From positions 248,001-312,000 of the forward strand of contig NZ_CABVMM010000001.1 of the NCBI RefSeq assembly GCF_902499555.1: DNA of 64,000 bases. Direction: 5' to 3'. Shown one piece after another: positions 1-7,465 of this stretch. Position numbers and translations under genes: made by a program. The notes beneath the pieces are model-generated. The model did not search any database, had not been told where the DNA came from, and worked only from the letters and a program-made list of their open reading frames with translations. Numbering within the stretch: position 1 is the stretch's first letter; each line of letters starts with the position of its first letter. The DNA comes from Mesonia oceanica. Its GTDB lineage: Bacteria; Bacteroidota; Bacteroidia; Flavobacteriales; Flavobacteriaceae.

Positions 1-354
1 ATTTTTTCTACTAGCCAGTAATTTTGCTAATTGATGGGTGGGATTTCTTTTTTCAACTACTTCCTCATTATAAAATGTTACCCCCTCAAACCTGATGGTA
101 TCTGTGCTTTCAGCATTCATTTTCACCGCATAAAACTCATTGGATAATTGTTGAATGACTTCTAAGTTTTTAAAGGCATGTCGATCCATTTTTTTACAAT
201 AAGCACACCAATCGGCATAAAAATATATAAAAACCGGCTTAGGTTCTTGCTGAAGCGAATCTTCTAATTGTTCAAAACTTAACCAGTTGATTTCAGCTTG
301 AGCGAATGCATTTCCGGCGAAAATCAATAAGAAATAGAAAAGTAGTTTTTTCAT
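1..354 (-). CDS. Thioredoxin-fold secreted protein, C-terminus outside window
   Basis: The 118 visible codons begin at an ATG and run off the left edge with no stop. A short hydrophobic signal peptide ends near NAFAQ, so the protein should be exported to the periplasm. The motif WCAYCKKMD sits in the thioredoxin position after a YFYAD strand, giving a CxxC pair able to do thiol-disulfide exchange; this matches the thioredoxin_7/DUF255-like group of Bacteroidota. It lies downstream of, and in the same direction as, the TonB receptor gene, about 190 bases away with a dispersed repeat between them, so co-transcription is possible but not shown. The substrate is unknown. Confidence in the fold is high; the specific role cannot be read from the sequence. 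Confidence 0.85.
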   Translation of the reverse strand, partial: MKKLLFYFLLIFAGNAFAQAEINWLSFEQLEDSLQQEPKPVFIYFYADWCAYCKKMDRHAFKNLEVIQQLSNEFYAVKMNAESTDTIRFEGVTFYNEEVVEKRNPTHQLAKLLASRKN

Positions 355-407
355 TTTTATAGTTTATTCAAGCCGTTAGAAGCTTACTTATTCTTTATTT
401 ATAAATA

Positions 408-432
408 GTTTTCGACTCCGCTCAAACTGACA
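408..432 (-). repeat. Dispersed intergenic repeat, copy A
   Basis: On the minus strand this reads TGTCAGTTTGAGC followed by GGAGTCGAAAAC. The same half-sites recur at 26966-27015 with a longer middle. Short elements of this kind are scattered between genes in many Flavobacteriaceae genomes. The function is unknown; weak self-complementarity suggests a small RNA hairpin at the end of a transcript. Confidence 0.55.
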
Positions 433-547
433 TAGCCTTTATATTGGTTTTTTAATGATTTTGAGGCATTGAGTAAAATTTCATGGAAAATTTGTATCGA
501 AATGCCATCCAAAATAGAGGCTTAGAAATTTTTAATTTGAACTCATG

Positions 548-2905
548 CTAGTCATGCAAATTGCCAAATTTTATTCCGAAGAAAAAGGTTCTGGGTTGTG
601 ACGGTCCGTAAATATAATCGGAGTCACGGGTAGCGCCGGTATCAAAATCATTTTGGTAACTATTGAATATATTTTTGAGGCCACCAAAAATATTTAGTTG
701 AAAACTTTCGCTTAAGTCGATATGATGATTCAATTTTAAATTGAGATCATAAAAAGGATTGCTTTCATTTAATTGTAAGAAACCGTTGTCACTAATCACT
801 AATGGTATGGTCATTTTTCCGGTATAGGTTCCGGTAATATCAATGCTCGATTCTTCCAAAACTTTCCAATTGGTATTGAGGTAACCATAAACACTAGGAT
901 TTCTTACAAAATCTTGAATCACGATATCAGTTTCAGCAGCATTGCTTCCGTCAGCTTCGAACAGTACCTGATTTTCTCTGTACTTAGACTGTTGAAGGGT
1001 TCCTCCCATTTGAAAGGTGAATTTTGAAGAAGGAGAAATCCCTAGTTCAAAATTTGCACCTGCAACATAGGCGCCACTGCCATTTCTTACTTCTTCTAAA
1101 ATAGAACCGTTAGGCAAACTTGCCCCGGTACTTACGCTAGTAAATGGATTTTCTAAATCGGTATAAAAACCTTCTAGTAAAAAATTGGTTTGTAGTTTCT
1201 TGAAGTTGTTGGAGTAATTGAAGGATGCTGTAAAGGCATTGGAATATTCGGTTTCTAAATTTTTGGAGAGAATTACAAATTGAGGTTCGCCTCCTACCGA
1301 AGAGATATGCAAATCTTCATTAAAAGCTTGCGGAGCCCGAAAACCTCTGGCATAGCCTCCGCGAAATCGCCAATTTTCAGCAAAATTATAAAGTACAGTA
1401 AAGCGTGGACTTAAAACGGTCTGATCAATTTTTGAAGTTCTCTTTACCTGTTGAATATGATAATCTCCTTCTACATTTACATAATCGAGTCTACTTCCTA
1501 CCAAAGCCGTAAATTGAGCTGTAGGTTTCCATTCGTATTGCGCAAAAGTTCCTAAGGAATGCACTTCTTGATCAATGTATCGGTTATAACCGCTAATATT
1601 ATCTTCTGTACTGTTAATATTATATTCGGTACCTACCGTTAATACATCGTTATTTTTAAAATGTCGGGTAAATTGAACTCCAAAAAGTAGCGCAAGATCA
1701 TCGGTATTTCCATAAGCATTTGCTGCGGTAATGGAGTCCTGTTTGGTTCTTCCACCACCTAAACCACCGTAAAAACTTTTTCGATCGGTATGTTGCCCGG
1801 AAGCGTACACCGAAAAATTATTGGTTTTCGCATCATTGCTAATCTCGTAGGTAATACCACCCATAATGGTATTGTGGTTCAATTCTTCCGTAATATCGGT
1901 TAAATGAGGAGCTAAATATAAGCGATCACCGCCACGACGATATTCTTCGAGGGCTGTTAAGTCTAACGTGATTTTACTGTTCTCGTTCGGTTTTAAAAAA
2001 GATTTCGTTCCTAAGCTGGTATTGGTGAGTTCTGTAATTTCAGAAAATCCATCATCATTCGCATCATAACTGTCACGGTCTCGTTTCAGTCCGTAAACTG
2101 TGATTCCGCTATTTAAATCTTCGCTAACTACACTGGTGTTGGCGTTAAAAGTTCTGTCGGCCGTTTTACCGTCAATCAATCCGAAATTAGAGGAAACTTC
2201 CCAAGAATTTAAAACCGGGTCTTTGGTGATAATATTCACGGTTCCTGCAATCGCATTAGAACCATAAAGCGCCGAACCACCACTTCTTACTACTTCAATT
2301 CTATCTAAAATAGAAGTAGGGATTTGTTCTAACCCGTAAACACTATTTAGAGCGCTGAAAACCGATCTGCTGTTAATGATTACTTGCGTGTAGCTCCCAT
2401 CCAAACCATTCAGGCGGACTTGGGTGAAACCACAATTTTGGCAATTGGTTTCTACCCGAACGCCGGGTTGATAATTTAAACTTTCTGCCACGGCAATGGA
2501 TTGTGTAGCATTAAAAAGCTTGGGACTTAACACATTTACCACAACCGGGGTTTTCTTTACATTTACACGATTTCGAGTCGCGCTAATCACTACATTATCT
2601 AAGCCTAACATGTCTTCATCGAGCTCGATGCCTAAATTTTTATCTGTATAATTTGATGTTGAAATAGTTAACGTTTTTGTTTTAAAACCCACTGCTTGAA
2701 CTTTTAACGTATAAGTCCCCGGTTCAACTTCTAGAAGATAGTCTCCGTTAATAGTTGCCGATGTTCCTTTGGAGCTCCCTTCGATACTGATATGGGTGAA
2801 AGGTACCGGTTTTCCTGCTGAAGTGATTTTTCCTTTGAGAGCAATATTTTCTTGTGAAAAACAACTTAGGGAAATGATCATCATAAGAAATTGAACAAGC
2901 TTCAT
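548..2905 (-). CDS. TonB-dependent outer-membrane receptor, probably for a metal chelate
   Basis: The 785-residue protein has a signal peptide (residues 1-18, ending CFSQ), a carboxypeptidase-like regulatory beta-sandwich at about 22-103, a TonB plug at about 115-228, and a beta-barrel to the C-terminus, which ends in the FFFGIKFG strand expected for BamA recognition. The plug carries a Cys155-x-x-Cys158 pair (ETNCQNCGF), a feature of one receptor subfamily. The gene is divergent from the mntR-like regulator, with only 92 bases between the start codons and a perfect inverted repeat in that gap. This strongly suggests regulation by manganese or iron and a role in uptake of that metal. The actual ligand (siderophore, haem or other chelate) cannot be told from sequence. 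Confidence 0.9.
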   Translation of the reverse strand: MKLVQFLMMIISLSCFSQENIALKGKITSAGKPVPFTHISIEGSSKGTSATINGDYLLEVEPGTYTLKVQAVGFKTKTLTISTSNYTDKNLGIELDEDMLGLDNVVISATRNRVNVKKTPVVVNVLSPKLFNATQSIAVAESLNYQPGVRVETNCQNCGFTQVRLNGLDGSYTQVIINSRSVFSALNSVYGLEQIPTSILDRIEVVRSGGSALYGSNAIAGTVNIITKDPVLNSWEVSSNFGLIDGKTADRTFNANTSVVSEDLNSGITVYGLKRDRDSYDANDDGFSEITELTNTSLGTKSFLKPNENSKITLDLTALEEYRRGGDRLYLAPHLTDITEELNHNTIMGGITYEISNDAKTNNFSVYASGQHTDRKSFYGGLGGGRTKQDSITAANAYGNTDDLALLFGVQFTRHFKNNDVLTVGTEYNINSTEDNISGYNRYIDQEVHSLGTFAQYEWKPTAQFTALVGSRLDYVNVEGDYHIQQVKRTSKIDQTVLSPRFTVLYNFAENWRFRGGYARGFRAPQAFNEDLHISSVGGEPQFVILSKNLETEYSNAFTASFNYSNNFKKLQTNFLLEGFYTDLENPFTSVSTGASLPNGSILEEVRNGSGAYVAGANFELGISPSSKFTFQMGGTLQQSKYRENQVLFEADGSNAAETDIVIQDFVRNPSVYGYLNTNWKVLEESSIDITGTYTGKMTIPLVISDNGFLQLNESNPFYDLNLKLNHHIDLSESFQLNIFGGLKNIFNSYQNDFDTGATRDSDYIYGPSQPRTFFFGIKFGNLHD

Positions 2906-2929
2906 TTTTATTAGTTTGGTTTAATTTAA

Positions 2930-2949
2930 TTTTTAGACAAATCTAAAAA
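2930..2949. promoter_or_regulatory. Probable MntR/DtxR operator (inverted repeat)
   Basis: TTTTTAGA, four bases, TCTAAAAA is a perfect 8-bp inverted repeat. It sits between the divergent TonB receptor and mntR-like gene, directly beside the -33 region of the latter. DtxR-family dimers bind such palindromes. The binding itself is inferred. Confidence 0.6.
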
Positions 2950-2979
2950 TTTGTTTTTGTTTAAAAAAATGTATTTTTG
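2950..2979 (+). promoter_or_regulatory. Bacteroidetes-type promoter of the mntR-like gene
   Basis: A -33 element TTTG (2950-2953) and a -7 element TATTTTTG (2972-2979, consensus TAnnTTTG) are separated by 18 bases and lie just upstream of the start codon at 2998. The -33 box abuts the inverted repeat, so bound repressor would block sigma factor. Confidence 0.6.
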
Positions 2980-2997
2980 TATTAATAAAAAATAAGA

Positions 2998-3657
2998 ATG
3001 ACACTTTCCGAAGAAAATTATTTAAAAACGGTTTATAACCTACAGAAACACTATAAAAAAGGAGTGCCCACAAATGCTATTGCAGAAGAGATGGAGACGA
3101 AAGCTTCTTCTGTGAGTGATATGATTAAGCGCTTAGCAGAAAAAGAGTTACTTTTTTATAAAAAATACCAAGGAGCAAAACTTTCTGAAACAGGAGAAAA
3201 GCATGCGGTAAAAGTGGTAAGGAAGCACAGACTTTGGGAGACTTTTCTAGTAGAAAAACTTAATTTTTCTTGGGATGAGGTTCATGACATTGCAGAGCAA
3301 TTAGAGCATATTGAGTCTGAAAAGCTAATTAAAGAATTAGATAAATTATTAGGCTATCCTAAAACAGACCCACACGGTGATCCTATTCCCGATGAAGATG
3401 GGAACGTAGTAAAAGTAGAAAAAAGAATGCTTGCTGAATTTAAGAAAGGAGAACAAGGAGTGTGTGTCGGAGTGAATGATTCCTCTTCATCATTTCTGCA
3501 ATATTTAGACAAGCACCAGATAGCTTTGGGAAAAGTGATTACGGTAAAAGACAAAGAAGAGTTTGATGGTTCTATGCAATTAGAAGTAGATCATAGAGAA
3601 TTTAATATTTCAAATTTAGCCGCTAATAATATTTATTTGAAAACTGTAAATTCATGA
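2998..3657 (+). CDS. mntR: DtxR/MntR-family metal-dependent transcriptional repressor
   Basis: The 219-residue protein has an N-terminal winged helix (SEENYLKTVY opening, about 1-65), a metal-binding dimerisation domain (about 70-140) and a C-terminal SH3-like FeoA domain (about 145-219). The dimerisation part has the family signature: a VRKHRLWETFL stretch followed by WDEVHDIAEQLEH, containing the His/Glu metal ligands. It would sense Mn(II) or Fe(II) in the cytoplasm and repress uptake genes when metal is plentiful. It overlaps the Nramp gene by 4 bases (ATGA), so the sensor and the transporter are translated together, and it is divergent from a TonB receptor. Mn versus Fe cannot be separated from sequence; the Nramp partner favours Mn. 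Confidence 0.88.
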   Translation: MTLSEENYLKTVYNLQKHYKKGVPTNAIAEEMETKASSVSDMIKRLAEKELLFYKKYQGAKLSETGEKHAVKVVRKHRLWETFLVEKLNFSWDEVHDIAEQLEHIESEKLIKELDKLLGYPKTDPHGDPIPDEDGNVVKVEKRMLAEFKKGEQGVCVGVNDSSSSFLQYLDKHQIALGKVITVKDKEEFDGSMQLEVDHREFNISNLAANNIYLKTVNS

Positions 3658-5549
3658 AAAACTCCGGCCAAGAGCGCAAATCTTTAGAAGAAGTTCATGA
3701 GTCTGTAAATACTTCCACAAAGAAGAAGGGGTGGAGAAAGGTTTTGGCTTTTTTAGGTCCGGCATATTTAATTAGTGTAGGCTATATGGATCCAGGTAAC
3801 TGGGCCACAGATTTAGCAGGAGGAAGTCAGTTTGGTTATTCTTTGCTTTGGGTGTTGCTCATGTCTAACCTTATGGCACTTTTACTGCAAAGTTTATGCA
3901 CCAGACTGGGGGTGGTGAGAAGAATAGATTTAGCTCAAGCTTCTCGAGAAGAATACCCTAAATTTGTTAATTTTATTTTATACATATTTGCAGAGATTGC
4001 TATTGCCGCCTGTGATTTAGCTGAAGTGATTGGGATGGCCATCGGGTTAGAGCTTTTATTTGGCTTACCCATGATTTGGGGGGTTTGCATTACTGTTTTT
4101 GATAGTTTTTTACTTCTTTTTTTACTCAACAAAGGCATGCGAAAAATGGAAGCTTTTATCGTAAGCCTTATTGCTGTGATTGGCGTTTCCTTTTTGATTG
4201 AAATGTTTTTTGCTAAACCTGATTTAGCAGAAGTAGCTAGTGGCCTTATTCCTTCTATTCCAGATGGTAGAGGGCTTTACATTGCTATCGGGATTATTGG
4301 TGCTACGGTGATGCCGCATAATTTATACCTACATTCTTCTTTGGTACAAACCCGAAAAATAAAATCCGGAAAAAAGAGCATCAAACAAGCCCTTCGGTTT
4401 AATTTTATAGATTCTACCATAGCACTTAATTTAGCTTTTTTTGTAAACGCTGCCATATTAATTCTTGCAGCAGCAGTATTTTATAAAAATGGCAGGTATG
4501 ATGTGGCAGAGATTCAGGATGCATATCAACTATTAGCTCCATTTTTAGGATCTAATTGGGCGCCAATCTTATTTGCTTTAGCGTTAATTGCAGCCGGTCA
4601 AAGCTCTACTTTAACAGGAACACTGGCAGGGCAAATAGTTATGGAAGGCTATTTGAATTTAAGAATACAGCCTTGGGTACGGCGCTTGATTACCCGCTTG
4701 ATTGCTATTGCCCCCGCATTATTTACCATTATTTATTTTGGTGAACGCGCCACAGGAGAGTTATTAGTGCTCAGCCAAGTGGTGTTGAGTTTACAATTGG
4801 GGTTTGCTATCATTCCATTAATTCATTTTGTAAGTGATAAAAATAAAATGAAAGGCTTCCATATTAACTGGCTTATTAAAATTGCTTCTTGGGTGATTAG
4901 TATAGTAATTATTATGCTAAATGGGAAACTTGTTTATGATGAAGTGACAAAATGGATAACTTCATCAGACCATCCTATTTATATTTGGATATTTATAGTG
5001 CCTGTTATTTTAGGATGTCTATTTTTATTGGTGTTTATTACCTTTTGGCCGCTGGTTCAGAAAAGACAAAGGCGACAAATAAAAACCCATTCACCAAATC
5101 ATTCTCCGGTAAAAATTACGGATTTAAAAGCGGTACCTGCCTATAAAGACATAGCGATTGCGGTAGATTTTTCTGAAGCCGATAAGAAAAGTATTGCTGC
5201 GGCTTTACAACTGGGAGGCAAATCTGCAAATTATACTTTAATTCATAGTGTAGAAACTGCAGGGGCCTTTATCCATGGAAAGCATGTAGATGATTATGAA
5301 GCGGCCAATGATCAAGCTTCTTTAGTAGCTTATCAAGAAGATTTGAAAGCAATGGGCTATGCAGTGCATATAGAATTGGTTTTTGGTACGGCAAAGAAAG
5401 CTATTCCTAAGATCATCAATGCACCTGATCAAAATTTTGATATATTAATACTTGGTAGCCATGGGCACCAACTCATGAAAGACATTATATTGGGTACCAC
5501 GGTAGATAGTGTAAGACACAAGGTATCCATACCTGTCTTTATTGTATAA
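3654..5549 (+). CDS. mntH: Nramp divalent metal transporter fused to a UspA domain
   Basis: The 631-residue protein couples proton movement to Mn(II)/Fe(II) import. The Nramp core covers about 25-470 with many hydrophobic helices; the metal-site motifs DPGN (46-49) and MPHN (220-223) are both intact. From about 495 to the end there is a universal stress protein domain (IAVDFSEADKKS start, then GSHGHQLMKDIILGTTVDSV), including the glycine pattern of ATP-binding Usp proteins. The fusion adds about 150 residues to the usual Nramp length of about 410-450 plus linker. It suggests that transport is tuned by nucleotide or stress state, which is inference. The gene is coupled to mntR by a 4-base overlap and is followed 14 bases later by a ZIP transporter. 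Confidence 0.92.
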   Translation: MKNSGQERKSLEEVHESVNTSTKKKGWRKVLAFLGPAYLISVGYMDPGNWATDLAGGSQFGYSLLWVLLMSNLMALLLQSLCTRLGVVRRIDLAQASREEYPKFVNFILYIFAEIAIAACDLAEVIGMAIGLELLFGLPMIWGVCITVFDSFLLLFLLNKGMRKMEAFIVSLIAVIGVSFLIEMFFAKPDLAEVASGLIPSIPDGRGLYIAIGIIGATVMPHNLYLHSSLVQTRKIKSGKKSIKQALRFNFIDSTIALNLAFFVNAAILILAAAVFYKNGRYDVAEIQDAYQLLAPFLGSNWAPILFALALIAAGQSSTLTGTLAGQIVMEGYLNLRIQPWVRRLITRLIAIAPALFTIIYFGERATGELLVLSQVVLSLQLGFAIIPLIHFVSDKNKMKGFHINWLIKIASWVISIVIIMLNGKLVYDEVTKWITSSDHPIYIWIFIVPVILGCLFLLVFITFWPLVQKRQRRQIKTHSPNHSPVKITDLKAVPAYKDIAIAVDFSEADKKSIAAALQLGGKSANYTLIHSVETAGAFIHGKHVDDYEAANDQASLVAYQEDLKAMGYAVHIELVFGTAKKAIPKIINAPDQNFDILILGSHGHQLMKDIILGTTVDSVRHKVSIPVFIV

Positions 5550-5563
5550 ATACAACAACTATT

Positions 5564-6385
5564 ATGAAAGAAGTTATTAGTTTTTTTGAAAATATAGATC
5601 CTGTTCTTGCGGCACTTTACGCTACACTTTTTACGTGGGGATTAACAGCCATCGGGGCTTCATTGGTTTTCTTCTTTAAAAAAATGAACCGAAAGCTATT
5701 TGATGGTATGCTTGGTTTTACCGGTGGTGTGATGGTAGCTGCGAGTTTCTGGAGTTTATTGGCGCCGGGAATCGAGATGAGTCCGGGAGAAGGTTTTGAA
5801 AAAACCATTCCGGCCATTGTAGGTTTTGGACTGGGCGCATTGTTTATTTATGCCTTAGATAAAGTTTTACCGCACTTGCACGTTAACTTTAAAATGAGTG
5901 AGAAGGAAGGGGTGAAAACCCCTTGGCATAAATCGGTGTTATTAACCTTGGCCATTACCTTGCATAATATTCCAGAAGGTTTAGCGATTGGTGTCTTGTT
6001 TGGAGGAGTGGCGGCCGGTTTTGAAGGAGCGAGTATTGGCGGAGCGGTAGCTTTGGCGATTGGAATAGGGATACAGAACTTCCCGGAAGGTTTTGCGGTG
6101 GCAATGCCCTTACGCGGTCAAGGTTTAAGCAGGTGGAAAAGTTTTAACTACGGGCAGCTTTCGGCAATAGTAGAACCTGTTGCCGCTGTAATTGGAGCCT
6201 ATGCCGTGATGACTTTTAAACCTATTTTACCCTATGCTTTATGCTTTGCGGCAGGAGCAATGATTTTTGTGGTGGTGGAAGAAGTGGTCCCTGAATCACA
6301 ACAGGATAAATATACCGATATTTCTACACTCGGTTTTATTGGTGGTTTTATGGTGATGATGACCTTAGATGTTGGTTTAGGATAA
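5564..6385 (+). CDS. ZIP-family divalent metal transporter
   Basis: The 273-residue inner-membrane protein has about eight hydrophobic helices. Both ZIP binuclear metal-centre motifs are present: HNIPEGLAIGV in TM4 and QNFPEGFAVAMPL in TM5. In the second motif Gln-Asn replaces the more common His-Asn, which is seen in several bacterial GufA-type ZIPs. It probably moves Zn, Fe or Mn into the cytoplasm. It follows the Nramp gene by 14 bases in the same direction, so it is likely part of the same metal-regulated operon. The length agrees with bacterial ZIPs (about 250-275 residues). Confidence 0.9.
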   Translation: MKEVISFFENIDPVLAALYATLFTWGLTAIGASLVFFFKKMNRKLFDGMLGFTGGVMVAASFWSLLAPGIEMSPGEGFEKTIPAIVGFGLGALFIYALDKVLPHLHVNFKMSEKEGVKTPWHKSVLLTLAITLHNIPEGLAIGVLFGGVAAGFEGASIGGAVALAIGIGIQNFPEGFAVAMPLRGQGLSRWKSFNYGQLSAIVEPVAAVIGAYAVMTFKPILPYALCFAAGAMIFVVVEEVVPESQQDKYTDISTLGFIGGFMVMMTLDVGLG

Positions 6386-6401
6386 AATATTTATCTTACA
6401 G

Positions 6402-6827
6402 ATGAAAAAGATACTTCTGCTTATTTTGGTTGTTTTTTGTAGTAGATTGACAAATGCGCAACATCAAAATGATGCTACAGCGACTCAACAGATAGAAACT
6501 CCCGTGATTGTAGTAAAATTACCGGAAGGTGAATCTTACCGATGGAAAAACTATTGCCTTACGTTTACTAAAATGCTTGCTGATTCTCGCTGCCCTAAAG
6601 ATGTAACTTGTATTTGGCAAGGAGAAGCAAAAGTAGAAATCAGTTTAAAAAGAGATGGGAAGCTGGTCGATTCGCAAGAAATAGTACTTAACCATCCTGA
6701 GGAGAACGGGACTTCTTTTACGTTAGGTGAAAAACCTTTTCGAGTATATGCTTTAATGCCATACCCAACGAAAAAAACGAAAACTGAAGGAAATATTGAT
6801 TATTACCTTCGTGTTGAAATTCCTTAA
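6402..6827 (+). CDS. Secreted protein with a Cys-paired DSRCP...TCIW domain, function unknown
   Basis: The 141-residue protein has a signal peptide ending near TNAQ. The mature part contains CLTFTKMLADSRCPKDVTC followed by IWQGEA, a small beta domain with three cysteines that is recurrent in Bacteroidota exported proteins; I do not know its function. It starts 16 bases after the ZIP gene and is the last gene of the mntR-Nramp-ZIP run, so it is probably co-expressed with metal uptake. A periplasmic metal-related or folding role is only a guess. Confidence 0.75.
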   Translation: MKKILLLILVVFCSRLTNAQHQNDATATQQIETPVIVVKLPEGESYRWKNYCLTFTKMLADSRCPKDVTCIWQGEAKVEISLKRDGKLVDSQEIVLNHPEENGTSFTLGEKPFRVYALMPYPTKKTKTEGNIDYYLRVEIP

Positions 6828-6857
6828 GAGTACCATAGAAATAAGAAATTATAACTA

Positions 6858-7241
6858 TTAGACATTATCATTTACTTCAATCCAATACCCGTCTGGGTCT
6901 TGAAAGTAAACCTGTCTAATTCCATCTTTTCGGATGTAATCTTTATCAGGTGAATTAATCCAATCTGAATAGTCAATATTCAATTTCTTTAAGTGGATAA
7001 TAAATGCAGCTAAGGTTGAGGTAGCTAAAGCAAAATGAACCGCCTTATTTGTTTTTATTTCAGCAGTTGGGCGCGGAATAAGATGAAGCTGTTTTCCTTC
7101 ATGAATAGAGAGCCATCTAGTTTTGGAGTTTGAAGCCGTATTTTCAATTTCTTTAAATTGAAATACTTTTTGATAAAACTGAAAAGATTCGTTTACATTT
7201 TTTACTGAAAGCGCTATATGGTTAAAGGAAAATGCAAACAT
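6858..7241 (-). CDS. VOC (glyoxalase/bleomycin-resistance fold) family protein
   Basis: The 127-residue cytoplasmic protein shows the paired beta-alpha-beta-beta-beta modules of the vicinal oxygen chelate fold. It opens with FNHIALSVKNVNESFQFY and ends with FQDPDGYWIEVND, supplying His and Glu residues in the metal-ligand positions. The family includes glyoxalases, dioxygenases and antibiotic-binding proteins, and the substrate cannot be assigned. It stands alone, convergent with the preceding gene, with feoB-type genes further along the same strand after an 80-base gap. Confidence 0.8.
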   Translation of the reverse strand: MFAFSFNHIALSVKNVNESFQFYQKVFQFKEIENTASNSKTRWLSIHEGKQLHLIPRPTAEIKTNKAVHFALATSTLAAFIIHLKKLNIDYSDWINSPDKDYIRKDGIRQVYFQDPDGYWIEVNDNV

Positions 7242-7320
7242 TCTTTGGTTTTAAATAGTAAAGATAAAAAAATTAAAATTATGGAAACTAGCATTTTATA
7301 ATTGAAAGTCTCCCTGTTTT

Positions 7321-7461
7321 TTAGTGGCAACCACAATCAGATTTTCCGCAAGCACTTTCGCTACCGGTTGCTTTCTTAGGACTTTTCCAGAAGAATTTTT
7401 TCACTAAAAAACCTACAGCGATTAAAAAAGTAATAAAAACTAAAATTTCCTGTATCATCAT
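7321..7461 (-). CDS. FeoB-associated Cys-rich membrane peptide
   Basis: This 46-residue peptide starts MMIQEILVFITFLIAVG, forms one transmembrane helix followed by a KKFFWK basic stretch, and ends with ACGKSDCGCH, a Cys-rich tail. It begins 4 bases after the feoB stop codon, the usual place for the FeoB-associated Cys-rich membrane protein (FeoC-like in position but unrelated in fold). The three cysteines and terminal His could hold iron at the cytoplasmic face of FeoB. It is a confident family match by position, topology and tail composition; its exact role in Fe(II) uptake is not established. Confidence 0.88.
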   Translation of the reverse strand: MMIQEILVFITFLIAVGFLVKKFFWKSPKKATGSESACGKSDCGCH

Positions 7462-7465
7462 CGTT

